From Escallonia rubra (taxonomy: Eukaryota > Streptophyta > Magnoliopsida > Escalloniales > Escalloniaceae), in contig JAVXUO010001102.1 in assembly GCA_033065855.1 (NCBI GenBank), positions 1 through 64,000 on the forward strand: a DNA stretch of 64,000 bases, read 5' to 3'. The translations under genes were made by a program, and so were the position numbers. Below the pieces are notes generated by a model. It worked only from the letters and a program-made list of their open reading frames with translations. It was not told the DNA's origin and did not search any database. Shown here one piece after another: positions 11,816-24,998 of this stretch; within the stretch, counting starts at the first letter, position 1; each line of letters opens with the position of its first letter.

Positions 11816-14328
11816 TTTACCTTATTTTTTTGTTAGGATAGATTGCATATAACCCCCTATGGTTTGTTTAGTAGTCTCACTTAACTCCCGAGGCATCATT
11901 TGGAACCCTCAACCTCCCAAGGTTGCAAAATCTTTCCAATTGGATTAACCTAAGATAGATCTTTATTTCTATCATCGTCCAATCTATAATTTCTCAATCT
12001 TTGAGGTGGATTAAATGCCAATTTAATTCAGAGATTTGTCTATATTCTTAACTTCTCTCAATTAAACCGTAGGTTATGTTTTTTCTTCAAACAAACATTG
12101 ACATTGACACTTAAGCTACTATTACTTTATTTATTTATTTATTTGGGTAATAAGAAAATTGCATTGATAATAGAAGTTACACAGTTGTCCAAAGACGAAA
12201 CAGTAAACAGAAGGTCACGACATTTTTGTGACTTTGATTTGATAAATGACCACTAAGGTCAAACTAACAACAAGCTACCATATTAGGTCTCAAACACATT
12301 ATAATTAAACTAAAATATCGCATATCTTACACTTTAGCTTAATCTAAAATAACATGTCAATTCCTAAAGAAGTACAAAACACTGGATACCAATTGATCCA
12401 AAACAATTATGACAATTAGTAGGAGACATCGATAACCCTTTGGCTGCCACATGAGACAAAAAACATCTCAACCTATATAATCCCAGCATAAAATCCCGGG
12501 TCCTTCGTCACTGCAAGTTCCACAATCTGCTTTTGCCACTTCTAATTACCATGAAAACACAGCCGCTAAAAAGAAAAAAATTACGAGCAAGCACACACAA
12601 CAAGGGACTAAACACTACAGCAAAGGTTTCAAGCACCCCACCCCCATCCTCCCCCCTACAAAATCCCCCCACTGTTTACCTATAAACTCAGACCCCCCCT
12701 CCAATTCTAAACCCTCAGGATCCATTCCCCTCTACCCCCCCCCCCCCCCTCCCCAAAACGCACAACGACTAACATACTACAACAAATGTAACTAGGGGAA
12801 GATAGGAAGAACCAAATCACTAAGAACCTCTACCAAAAACCCCTGCAGTTGATCCAACCTTGCCGCAAAGTGCCGAAAGCACACATCGAAAACAAACGGT
12901 AAAAAATTAAGGGTGAAGAACGACTGAAGGTTACAAATAAACGCACTACAATAACAAGAAACACAACAAATGAGAACCTCCGCCGATAACTCGACCTGAC
13001 TCCATCTGAGATTTCGACCACCGCCAGCAAGGATTCCGACCATCGGTAGCGGAAGACATGGCCCTCGATGGCAATGAGGCCCCTATCTCATCTTTCACAC
13101 GACTGACCAGATCGAACATTCTTGGACAGGATTAGTGTAGATCGGAAAGATCGAGGAGATCTAATAGATTGAATGGATCTACTAGATCTGATAAGATCCG
13201 GCGAAATCAAAGTACGGATCCGAAGCACATCCAACGAATAATTTTGAAACCAAGACGCGGTCACCGTCCTTTCTGTTGACGGCCGAGCGTGGTGATCTCC
13301 TTACAAAAAACACAAAAATATTCTAACACATGGAGTAAATCTACAAAAGAAAAATGTCGGAGATCGGCGGCCGCCCCACTTGAGCTTACGCACAGTGGGG
13401 TGGCGACAATAGGTGGCAGGGGGGTGAGTTTTTAGAGAGAAGTGGGAGAATTTAAGGTTAGAGAGAGAAAGTCTGTTTCTTTTACTACTAATTTATTATG
13501 CCTGTGACTTGTGCAACAGAAAATCATTCAAAAAATGCAAGGGGCACGAATAGTCATTTTTAGAGTGCTAGTATGACTAGCCTATAAATGTAGGGTATGC
13601 TAAAATCTTACCCTTGTCATGAAAAAGTTAGTGTCAGTAACACTTTATGTAGTAAAAAAGAGTGAGTTTAGTGTTTTTCTTCTTCTGGAACAATAAATAG
13701 AAATATATTCATTTGACAAAGATTGCAAAGCAATCAAGTACATGAAAGATGAAAGCGATAAAGTGTAACAAAATGGACATACATAAACACCGATGACAAC
13801 CACATCTTGTAGGCATCACGATATAAATTTGCCAACTAAAAAAAGATAACATAATAACGTAGTGATCAACAATGATAAATTTTTTATTCTTTTCTTACAT
13901 TTTCTAGTTGTTTTTTCCTTTTTTTCTTTCTTTCAAGAATTGCATAAGAACAACAAACAAGATAAGCTTGCCACCTGCCATGCCTAACCAACTAAGATAG
14001 GCCCACATGCTGCACCTGGCGACACGTGTCCACTACCTGACAAAAGAAGGACATGTGTTCAGAGGCCATCACGCTCCGCAAGCCACCTCGCGCGACACCT
14101 CTGTCGGCAGCAAATCTGCAAACCTCCTTTGCCGCCATCGCTTGACCACCACCCGCCTTCTATCACCTATATCCCGTTAGGTCGGCCCAAAACAACACCA
14201 CTGAAGTAATTATGAGCACACCCATATTCTAGTTGCGCACTATCCACCGCACCATCACACGACCCTCGCCTATTTACCAACAAATCGTGGTCAGCCAACC
14301 CGACCAAGCCACCAATCTAGACCACATT
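11816..14328. other. Gene-free stretch with LINE-like tails
   Basis: No gene is seen. At 12129-12180 a T-rich run precedes gggtaataagaaaattgcat, the complement of a LINE 3' end like that at 7571. At 12780-13460 the minus strand looks like a LINE 5' leader (GATC-rich, with a G-rich start near 13430), so 12129-13460 may be an internally deleted LINE. Another LINE-tail-like sequence starts near 13680. A C run lies at 12736-12753. The segment 11836-11960 resembles a worn Mutator-type terminal repeat. Confidence 0.35.
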
Positions 14329-16536
14329 TGTCACGCCCCCCGGAAGGGTCTCAACGCTAAACAGACTTGTTAACACATATACCTCAAGGATAAACAGAGC
14401 TTTACTACAAAACCTCAAAAGAAACAGCGGAAGTATGCTTAAACATTACAGTCGTCCATAAGTACTGAACATAACATTATATTACAGACCACATCTTTCC
14501 TATACAAGTACTACACTCCAAAATGAAAGAAGAACAACTAAAACGTTGCTCACCCAGCGTAATACTCTTGAGTCTCCCCGAGGTAATCCTCTTCGTCCCT
14601 TGGCAAATACTCCGACTCCGAACCTAGAAAAAAAGGTATCGGGAATGGGTCAGCCTAATGGCTCAGTAGGGTATCCGGTGCTTTTAAGTCCAAACATGAC
14701 TTGATCATATTATGTATAGTTAGTATGAACATGCAAGTCACTTGAACAGATGATACCTACGTACTTAAGAATAATTTAACATATCGAGTAACACATGCAA
14801 GCATCTGCTCACACTTGCCTTCAAAAGAAACGAGAATAACATATCGAGCAAGACTTGAAATCTTGTAGAACATACACGAGAACGACAAGCAAGACCTAAA
14901 TATTAACTTGATCTCACCAAGAATAACCATACAGTACAAAAAAGTTCAAGACAAATATAAGCCAAGTACGAGAATATCAATATGCAAATATGCCCCTCAT
15001 GCACGAGCCAACCTTCCCTGAGTGCGAGAGACTTTTCGTATCGCAACCAACTGATGTAGCGGGTTCGATAGAAGAAGACAAACATCATCACAGGCACGCC
15101 AATAATTCCTTTCGAGAATTAGTACGCATAGCTAGTGCGCACTATCAAGACATGAACGAGAACGAGAACCCTGGCCGGATAACTTCCAACCCCGGCAAAT
15201 AACACCCTCAACTCACTTTTTTTCCTCCTCCTTCACGTGATATGCATAATCATGTACATACGTCAACATGAATGTCATCAAGTTACCGTATTATCAACAA
15301 TACATGCCAAACATGTAACCTAATCTGCCCAGTATTTCAAATGGCAGCAGGAGTAGTCTGTACTCCGAAAATCATAACAATTTAATTACAAGGCTTCGAC
15401 AGTCCAACTATATATTTATGAAAACTAGACTTAAAGATCTACATCCCAGTATTTTACTTGACACGAAAATATTGTTTTAAGATCATATTAAGCCCTTTAA
15501 AAGACAAACTTCAGAATCTGCCTAGCAACAGTTTCACAAGATAGGTTCCAAGCCACGAATTTTAAACCATAGCAATAGAACTTGAAATAATCTGAAATTT
15601 GGTATGTATACTCTATACATGTACTAGTGTAACATATAAAATAAACAAGTCCATATCTTAACTAAAAGTATACATTTCTAAGCATCAAAAGTACTCTAAT
15701 TCCATGACTGTACAGTTTCACAGAATAGGTTTCAATCCACGAATTTTAAACCATAGTAATACTACTTGAAATAATCTGGAATTTGGTATGTATACTCTAT
15801 ACATGTACTAGTATAACATATAAAATAACCAGGTCCAAATATCAACTAAAAGTATACCTTTCTAAGCACCAAAAGGTACCCTAATTCCATGACTGTTTTG
15901 TAGTTTTCAGCATACATGAACACACATCTCCTTGAATCATTTCAGGAAAATATGTAAAAATATTTTACTACTACTCATAATAATTCTCTATCATGCTTTA
16001 AAACCTAAAAGAACAAGATAACCTACCTTAAAGAATTTTAGGCCAAGCCAATTCAAGAAGATTCTCTCCTTTGTTCTTCCTTTTCTTCTTCTCTTCTTCT
16101 CTTCCTCCCTTTCCCTCCTTTCTTTTCTTTCTCTCTTTTTCTTCTCTTTGTTCTATTTTGCCCGAGACTAGGTCTTGCAACCCCACCTTCTCTTTTGTTT
16201 CTAAATTATCCACTTAGGCTTCTTTCCATTTTTTTTATTAGTTTCTTTTGATTACTCACCACCAAACATAGGTGGCACACCAAAATGCTATTAATCCCAC
16301 ACCCCTTCACGTGACCCCTTATAGCTAACTTAGGATATTTTGAAATTGACCCCAAAGCTTTACATAACTACTTTTTAACTCTAAGTTTTACATAATTACA
16401 TTTTGGGCCCACAATTAATTTCGATATTTATTTTATGTATACAAATATTATAACACGATTACATTATTTCAACCAAATTTAAATATGTTTAAATTTAATA
16501 AAATGATTAGTAGCTAATTAAGATCGGGGCCTCACA
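14329..16536 (-). mobile_element. Solo LTR of a gypsy-type element, with 5-bp target duplication
   Basis: Begins TGTCACGCCCC and ends GGGGCCTCACA. It is flanked by the perfect direct repeat ACATT (14324-14328 and 16537-16541). It is 2208 bp long and has no internal pol domain, so it is best read as a solo LTR. The minus strand contains a purine-rich frame (16028-16213) that ends at a donor-like AAG|GTAGGT. About 1.4 kb further on comes a pyrimidine tract with AG, followed by an acidic frame that stops near 14555. Orientation is inferred from related LTRs. Confidence 0.75.
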
Positions 16537-16568
16537 ACATTACCACCGATGCGCACAACCACCAAACT

Positions 16569-17289
16569 AGTGTTATCAAAGGCGTGCCTAGGTGCACCTA
16601 CAAGGCGCACTCCTTGCGCCTCGCCTAAGGCTAGGCGCAGCCCTTCGAAACGTCGTGCACCTTATACGCCTAGGCGCCTAAGCACAAGGCGCAAGGCGGC
16701 GGTGGAGGCGCAAAGAAATGCCCAAAAAACCTAATTTTTTTTTTTTCATCATGTCATCATCTCAATCGTTCATTATTTTTTATTCTTTATTTCATAACAT
16801 AATAAATCAATATCTAAACCTAAAAAAAACCCTAAACCCTAAATCCCTAATCAATCAATTGTCGTATTGTTGTTCATTGTGCTAACGTTCCGTCTCCAAT
16901 AGTTACTCTTTTTTAAGTAAATATACTCCTTCACTTCACCTTGTAGACAAAGAAGATGAAATTGAGGAGGAATCACTACCAAACTTGGAGCCTATGATTC
17001 CCCTTTGAGGAAAAACATTCATGCTTTAGCCTTCACTAATGATAAGGATGACGTTGTTATATTTAGTTAGGATCAACTACTTCTCATTAGATTTGAAACT
17101 TTTTCTAGTGTTCAAAGTTTGTTAAATTACCATGTTCTAAAATTTTTTATGTGATTTTATTGGTTTAATGCACTAATATCTATTTATTTTTATTTTGCAC
17201 CTCACTTCGAAAAGGTGCGCGCCTGCGCCTTGCGCCTAGGCTCCAGGGACCCTTTTGCGCCTTAGGTGCACATGCACCTTTAATAACTA
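16569..17289. mobile_element. GCGCC-rich inverted-repeat element (MITE-like)
   Basis: The left end (agtgttatcaaagg, then GCGCC-rich sequence) and right end (GCGCC-rich sequence, then cctttaataact) are imperfect inverted complements around an AT-rich, non-coding core of about 450 bp. This type of GC-rich-ended, AT-cored element is common in eudicot genomes. I could not find a convincing target duplication, so the superfamily is left open. Confidence 0.6.
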
Positions 17290-18049
17290 TGTCTCAAACA
17301 TTACACAACTCAAAAAACCACAAGGGTACCGAGCTAAAGGGAGAATATAAAACCTAGCCCGAAACTTCAGCACACCCCCACCTCCAAACCACACACACAG
17401 CATAGATCTGAATGAGAGAAGGCATCGAACTAGGGGAAAGAGGGAGGGAAAACCCTAGCTCAAAATTTCACCCTCTTCATTGGACCTTACCATATGCTTT
17501 ACATATGCATATATACACTGACTTGTCCATTTAGGTACTAGTTTAACTCAACCAACAGACCATCCTTATAACGCCAAAAATACGCACCATCCTTATAACT
17601 CCTATATTACTAACTCATGTCAACATTTAGAAGGAGTAAATAAAATTGAAAATGCTTTACGATGAGCGAATCAATAAACATATGAAATGAACAATGAATT
17701 CCAAGCAATCATACCATCCAAATATTTCATGGAAATTTTATAAAACCATAGTTCCACAAAATTTGCGAAACAGTTAAGATTAGAACACAGAAATTCAGAA
17801 TGATGAGCAGGATTCGGAGAGAAAATCCTTATTTCGATCCAAGCTAAGCAATGCTACACAACCTCGATCGAATAATCCTTTGAATCAACCTAAATTGACA
17901 ATCCATTTGTTAGAGCATAATCTATGCTACAATACTATAAACCTAATATCAACTACCCACCACGTGCTTACTTCTAATTCCGAAATCGCGTAACTCAAAG
18001 CGGGTCTCGCACACGACCAACCTAACCGAAAACCTTGTATGCTCCTTAA
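17290..18049. other. Intergenic, nothing recognised
   Basis: AT-rich sequence without a supported gene, RNA or clear element terminus. It separates the inverted-repeat element from the tandem LTR pair. Confidence 0.5.
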
Positions 18050-19630
18050 CGCGTAACAATATCCCAAAATTCATAATAAATTTAAAATAAACACTTTTAT
18101 AGCTTACAACATTATAAAAAGTCAAAATATGAATTTTTTGAAATTTTAAATTATTTTTTAATTAAAAATATTTTCTTTAAATGCAAGAAAAACCCATAAA
18201 TAGCCATAATTGCTTCTAGCTGAAAATAAAGTCCCATATATTTTTTTTGTAACAGATTTAGAATATGTATAAAAATTATAGAAATTGAAATAAGAATTTA
18301 AGAGACATCAAAACTATTTTTAAATTTTTTGTTTTGCTAAATCCAATGCAATACGAAATTGAAAGCCAATCAACTCTAAAAATCACCAAATTTAAATTGA
18401 GACTTATTTATACTATAAAAACATTACTCAAATGTTTTTAGAACATTTTCATGAGTTTAAAGGCTCTAAAAGAATTTTACAAATCTGAAATTTCTGAAAA
18501 TACTAAAAATACATACGATTTCAGAAAATTATAAAATTTTGCCACAAATTCTAATATAGCCTAATGTATCATACTATAAAGTTGTACATGCTAATAATCA
18601 CCGTACACTAACCCAATACCCGCGCTGTACTTAATACTAACCCAATACCCGATCCACACTTTTCTTTTTCTTCTCTTTTGTCCAAACCTAGAACACACAG
18701 CTACTGTTCACGCAGCTTCACTTTCACCCCTAGCACATTACAATTCACTCCATTAACACACTAAATCTACACATTCATACACACACTCAAACCACTTACA
18801 TACACACACACACACATATATCCCACACCCACTGCCTCTTCTTCTTCTTCTTCAATTCTTCTTCTACATACACACGCATGTTCACTCACAATCTCACACA
18901 TCTTATACATGCACAATTATCACCCTAATCCACATATATACTATACACCTCCAAGGCATCTTATTCACACAAAAAAAAAAACCATAGTTACAGCACAGCC
19001 ACTGCCTCACGACAGTGGCTTCTTCTTTCTCAAAACACACACCCACATGCACCCAGCCATGGCAGCCCCTCCTTCTTGCTGCTTACATATTTACATACAC
19101 ACACAACACATACACAACACACCTGTACACATAACAACAGCCCTTCACCCCATTTCTTTCACGGCTGCACCCATTCCCCTCTTGCACTCTTTCACGGCAC
19201 ACTCAAAACATACACAGCCATGGCTGCCCAAACTCACCCCTCATGGCTGCTATTAATCTCCCCTCACGCACATTCACACACTAGGCAGCCATGCAGCCCT
19301 TTTTGCTCTCTTGTTAAACCTAAGAACACACCCAAAACTCATACTACATACACACATAAGAATAACCATTTCCATTTACAAACCCCACAACACAGTTTGG
19401 GCAAAAACATGCTTAGCTGCTTTTGGTAAATCGTAAACCACTCATGTTTCGACTGGAATATGAGAAAGGACAGTCAATGAAAAGTTAAAGCTTTGTTACC
19501 AACTATGGTGGGAGAAAGTGTAAGCAGCTCTCCAAGTGTAGCTATCGTCTCCTTCCACTAGCTGGTTTCTCTCATTTCTTTGGCTTATGAGGTCCATCTA
19601 TCTCTATCTTCTCTCTAGTTCTTCATCTCT

Positions 19631-19662
<32 letters not shown>

Positions 19663-20120
19663 CCTCTCTTTTGATTCGGCTTTGACAGAATGAGCAATGT
19701 GCTCATTTTCTTAGCCGAAACTGGTTTAAGGTAAGCCGTAAGCCTTAATCTCTCCCTACATCCCCCTAATTTTCCTCCCCTTGTTCCCTCTCTGATTTCC
19801 TTCCAAAAATAGAGAGTTGACTATAAATTTTCAAATATTAAATTTATTTTATTCATTTATTTACCTACTAACCTTGCTTTACTAATCGTTGTTAACGATT
19901 AAAGAAAATATTCAGTCATGCCAATCGTCACTAAATACCTAAATTGGTATCACTTATAATCTCCATCTTTAAATTATAACTTATGGTTCCTACAAATTTG
20001 TGGCTAAAGGTTTGCAATAAAAATTCGATTGCGCTAATCAACGCTAAATGTTGTGTATGAAAATCGTCGTTAAAAATTTAAAATTAATCGGCTAGCAATA
20101 TTAAAGTTTGGGGTGTTACA
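18050..20120 (-). mobile_element. Diverged gypsy-type LTR A (left of tandem pair)
   Basis: Starts near taacaatatcccaaaattc and ends gtttggggtgttaca at 20120. It shares block order with LTR B, which follows immediately: the ttcataataaat start, a CA-rich stretch with catggcagcc motifs, a CT tract (19627-19660), and copies of the cgtcgttaaa/cgtcactaaa motif near the right end. The left terminus is degenerate. Reading frames across the CA-rich part are compositional. Confidence 0.55.
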
Positions 20121-22374
20121 CTAATGATACCCCAAAGTTCATAATAAATTCTGATAAAACACTTTCATAGCCTAAAACATTATAAAAAAAATTTGAATTT
20201 TCTAAATTTTTTGGAATATTTTTGAATTAAAATAATTTCTTTAAATACAAAAAAATCCAAAAATATCCATTAATATTTCTAGCTCAAGTCAAAGTCCCAT
20301 AATTTTAGCAATAGTCTTAAAGTATATAAGAAAATTACTGAAATTGAAATTAGATTTAAATAACATCGAAATCATTTTAAAATCATTTGGTTTGCTAAAT
20401 CAAATGCGATACAGATAAAGGTATCAGTTCAACTCTAAAATTCATAAAACTTAAACATAATCTTCTTTATACTATAAGAACATTATTTTAACATGAATTT
20501 TAAATACTCAAAACAAATTTTAGAAAAATTGAATTTGCAAAAAATATTAAAAATACTAAACAATATCAGAAAAATATGAAATTTTAATAGTAATTCTAAT
20601 ATTGCCCTAAAACCTTTTTGTAAAATTTTAGCAATTTATGACTATCTCAAGTTATCCCACAGCCACGTGGTACAACTGTACAAGCACAGTTTACCACTCC
20701 ACTGCATAAACCCTTTACCCATTTTCATCTTCTTCTTCTCCCTTTCTCTGCAACACACCCGCACACACAACACACTTATTAATCTCACGGTTGTCCTTCC
20801 CATATCTCACACCCTCATGTTTACATACACAATACACACTTATTCCCCTCATCAACGCCTTCCAAACCCCTTCACACACTCCCTCACCCACCATTTCACA
20901 CCCAAATACCCAGATACATTCGCTGCTGCAACAGTGCATACACTTGACTGTGTGATTTTCACACACCTCTTCACCTTATATCCCCTTCTTGAATTCATGC
21001 CAACACACAACACACACACATTTCACACCTTATAGTCTTCACACACCACAACACACGACACATACGTATTTACACCATGTAAACTTCATATCCCAAAACC
21101 CACGGCACGCACACATTTCACAACCTGAAGTCTTCACCCACGCACAGTACTTCGCACACACTAATTCACACCCTCACACACCGGTTCTGTACACACATCT
21201 TTACCCCCAACATACACCTATCATCTACACACAAAAAATACACACACACGCACGCACACACAAATGTACAAGCACAATGCCATCTCGCTTGTTCCCCATC
21301 CCCTTCACTACTACGCAGTTGCACATCTACGCACACAACACACACATCTACACCTGTTTTAGGGCAGCTGTGAAGCCCTCTTCTTGCTCCCTCATTACAC
21401 CTACACACACACACACACACAAAATCACTCCCTCACGGCAAACCCAAAACTCATACCAACCCCAACTCATGGCAGCCATATTTGCCCATAATTCCACACC
21501 CAGGACACACAATCCACAACTGCTGCACCATGACCGAAGTAGCCCCTCCTTTGCAGCATAGCTGCTCCGCAGCCCTTATTCTCGGCACCCATGGCTGCTC
21601 ACAGCGGTATCCCCTTCTCCTACACTCACGCCAGTCTCAAACCCACATATGTATTACTCACAGAACACACAAAACCTACACACAAATAGGCACACCCCTA
21701 TAATACACTCATATATTTTCTAAACACAAACAAAAAACTTAAGGTAATGAAACAGAGTAAAGGCTTATTGGAAATGAGACTTCTTTACTGGATTCTGACA
21801 ACGTCAACCTTCTGTGCGTGCGTGTGTGTGTGTATCTCTTTCTCTCGTATAACTCTCTCTGTCTCTCTGTGTGTGTGTTTTTATATCTCTTTCTTTCTCT
21901 TCTTCTTCTTCGCTTGTTGACTTTTCTTTCATTTTTCTTTGTGAAGTGTAACCGAACCAAGTTGCCTAAATTTCTCCCCTTTTTTAAAATAAATCGGATC
22001 TTACCCCCCCCCCCTCCCCTTTATAACCTCAATTTAAATTAATTTTAGCTAACCCTCTTTAAAATTTTGGCAATTGCCTTTTGTACCTCACTTCAAAATT
22101 GTCGCTAAATGTTGTCGTTAAATATCAATGCTAATTATAGAATATGAAAATTGTCGCTAAAAGTTTCTAAAAATATCATTAACGCTAATCGTCGCTAAAG
22201 ACCTCAATTAATATAACTTATAATTGCTATCGTTAAATTATAACTTTTGATTTCTAAAAATTGTCGCTAAAGATCGCAAAAATTATAATGCTCAGCAATT
22301 CGTCGCTAAAAGTCCAATGAATAATTAGTTAGGATTTTTACCATAAAACTAGCCTTAGGTTTTGGAGTGTCACA
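20121..22374 (-). mobile_element. Diverged gypsy-type LTR B (right of tandem pair)
   Basis: Starts directly after LTR A (ctaatgataccccaaagttc) and ends ggagtgtcaca at 22374. It is CA-rich in the middle (20750-21430) with several GGCAGCC/GGCTGC motifs. Five exact gtcgctaaa motifs lie at 22101, 22153, 22191, 22263 and 22302. There is no pol or gag between A and B, so this is either two insertions at adjacent sites or a recombination product. Confidence 0.55.
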
Positions 22375-23936
22375 CCAAAAGCCAAAAGCCTGATGAGGAT
22401 AAGGCTTCTTCTAGTGTTATAGTACTCCTCTCACAATGCTTCTCTTACGTTTTTAGATTTTTTATGTTAGAAAGTTAGGAAGTGGCTGGGTTGGGGTGAC
22501 TTAAGTCTTTCATTCCCCACCCAATTATCTTTGGTCTTAAAGGAGATATAATCTCATGAACGATAACATCCATAGACCAATCAGAATGTTATTCACAAAA
22601 TCAAGACGCCTACAGACTTTATTATTACCTTTGAAGATCACTTCCTACTCTAGAAATAAATCACTTCCTACTCTAGAAATAAATCACTAAGTCATTCGCT
22701 TACTGCCTACTATGCTTATCCCCTAACGCTTTTTGGGCTGACGATGCCATATTGCTTAGCTAAGATGGTTGGCTGAATCCTCGCAAAGGCTAGGTACCCC
22801 CAAACTCTCAACTGTTCTAGGTTTGGTTTTTTGTGTCTCTTATACTTCATAAAGGTTTTTAAGGATTTGATTTCAAGGTGATTTATGATCTATCTAGGCA
22901 TTTTTGTGGTTAAGAGGGCTACCCATAAGGATTATAAAGTACAGTTGGGAAGCATCCGTGAAAATTAATGATTAAGGTTCTATTTGTTTTTTTTTTTCCA
23001 AGCACCACCTCAAAAAGCATGCGAATACAAAAAGGTGGTATATAGAATCATCCCTTTTTAACGACTTGGCGTAGGGAATCTATTCCTTACCTCGATCATT
23101 CATCAACCTCTTAATCTATTTATAAAAATACTTACCATATTCTTGATGAAAAATCGCAATCATTTCCAAAGAATCAATTCTATTTTTGATTGAGGCATGA
23201 CAACGTATATAAAAAGTGTGATAAAACTTCTTTCCATAAGGTGTCAAACTACATTTGATTCAAATCTAAATAAAAAAACAATAACAATTCAAGTTATTTT
23301 GTTTTCAAAATGTTTGATGACGGCGTAAGTGATCATGCTACAAGGTTGAAATTCTCAAATTCATTATGCAACATAGGCAAAGGTCCTATAGGACTTTTAT
23401 CCTTAAGATATTTGTCATTCATGTGACAAAGACAAACATTCACAAAAATAACGACATAACCAAGAGTACATGAATCATTCATTGCATCCATATTATGCAT
23501 AACCATCAGTCACAACACATGTCATTTTTAAGCTGAAATAATTTGATCATGTTCTATAAGAGGATCAGAAATAATTTTTTTGGTCTTCCCCAAGCACATT
23601 GAAGATCTTGTAATTTGTAGAGGCAGAATATTCTTTCTTCTAAACAAAAACTTCCAAGCTTCGAACTAAGACAAAAATTTTCAAATTTATCTAGGAAACT
23701 ATAGCATGAATTTATCAGACAATGTCAATAATCCATATGCATTGTATAGAATAGAAAGTCCATTATTTTAGTAGCTACTTATAATGACAAGGTTATGTAA
23801 AGAAAATAACATTTCAAGGATTTTATAAGGTGAAATAGTGTAACAACAATTGTAAGCCTCCACATGGATCATTTCTTTCCCTTTCAAAACATTTATGTCC
23901 TTTATTTTTCTCAAAAGATATTTCATATAATATTAA
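22375..23936. other. Intergenic, nothing recognised
   Basis: AT-rich sequence. A 24-bp stretch containing cttcctactctagaaataaa is duplicated in tandem near 22638-22685. No gene is supported. Confidence 0.5.
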
Positions 23937-24110
23937 GGGACAAATACAAAACTTTCCCTTGTAATATGCACGTTTTTGTAGTTCTCTTCCTGTATTTGTA
24001 ACTTTTGCAATAATATTCCTTGTAATTGACAAGACCGGTGCAAACTATTCCCAAACGTAATGCATGTCTATTTTTGGGCGTTAAGTGTGCACGTGTGCTT
24101 GCACATTCGA
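23937..24110 (+). repeat. Left arm of a diverged inverted repeat (partner at 36243-36442)
   Basis: Contains aatatgcacgtttttgtag and ctgtatttgtaacttttg. Their reverse complements occur in the same order at 36243-36442 with about three-quarters identity by eye. The two arms may be the ends of one old DNA transposon, now separated by nested LTR insertions. Confidence 0.5.
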
Positions 24111-24998
24111 CTTTGCCATGGTCATATTGTTCATTCCCTTACCCTTTTTCCCCTCTAATTAACATCACCCAAAACCTAGCCATCTCGACTTCTCTACCTA
24201 ACTTTGACTCATCACTCGTGAACTGGACAACCAGGACAACTGGTGTGTTGAGCAGCAGAGTGGTGGCTGGGCGGCACATGATCTTGAATAGTCGTGGTCG
24301 TCCAAAGCCAGAGGAGGTGATGAAGGCGGAACGGATAATCAAGCGGCTGTAGAGGGAGTAAAGAGTGCCACCAACAAGACAACGTTGTTGGTCACCAAGT
24401 CGGGTCTCCAGACTGTTCACATCGGGTTCAAGGAGAGAATGCTGATTTTATGGGCAATTTTGTAGGAGGATCATTGTCGTTGTAGTTACTGTAATGGCCG
24501 TTGCTACCAATTTTGTGGGAGGATCACTGTTGTTGCCGATGGTGGAGTAAAGGCAGGGTGGCGATTATAGTGGTGGTGGTTGCTAATCTCTGAATGTTGT
24601 CACTGTAGTTTTTGCATTGTTTTGAGCCACACTCTTGGCCAACCATCACCATCGCCATAATCTTTGCCAACCACCGCCCCTGCCTTTCATATTCTCACAG
24701 TCATCGTCATTGCATTAGACAACCACTACCGTCATCTGCCATCTTCTCACTTCTGCCTCCCATCGAAGATGCGTACACATCGACCCACATTTCATTGCCA
24801 AAATTAGTTGCAGCTCTGAGATGGTGGTTAGGTTGGATTGTAATCCAGCGGTGTTTGCGGGACCAATAGTCCCCAGAGTTCAAAAGCTTTTGCAAGATCA
24901 TGACGATGATGATGTGTTAAAGTACAAGACTTCTGGATTCAAGGTTTTTAAGTTGGCTCAAAAATATTCAATTGAGAAGTGAGGCCAAAGTGGACCGT
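24111..24998. other. Remnant sequence between inverted-repeat arm and solo LTR
   Basis: Rich in GGTGGTGG-type and GATGATGA-type motifs. A short open stretch near 24817-24982 (…VPRVQKLLQDHDDDDVLKY…) has no family I recognise. The motif gatggtggagtaaaggcagg (24538-24557) recurs in modified form at 36095, on the far side of the LTR cluster. This probably represents the body of the interrupted transposon. Confidence 0.35.

Noticed and set aside
18909..21561. Frames of 115-190 codons rich in His, Thr and Pro
   Set aside because: They translate CA-rich microsatellite-like parts of LTRs A and B, have no domain, and overlap in several frames.
22096..22320. Possible CRISPR-like regularly spaced repeats
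   Set aside because: A 9-bp motif with irregular spacing in a plant LTR; no array structure.
24026..24420. Frames of 108 and 93 codons on opposite strands
   Set aside because: They lie within a repeat-derived segment next to the inverted-repeat arm; no domain or splice support.
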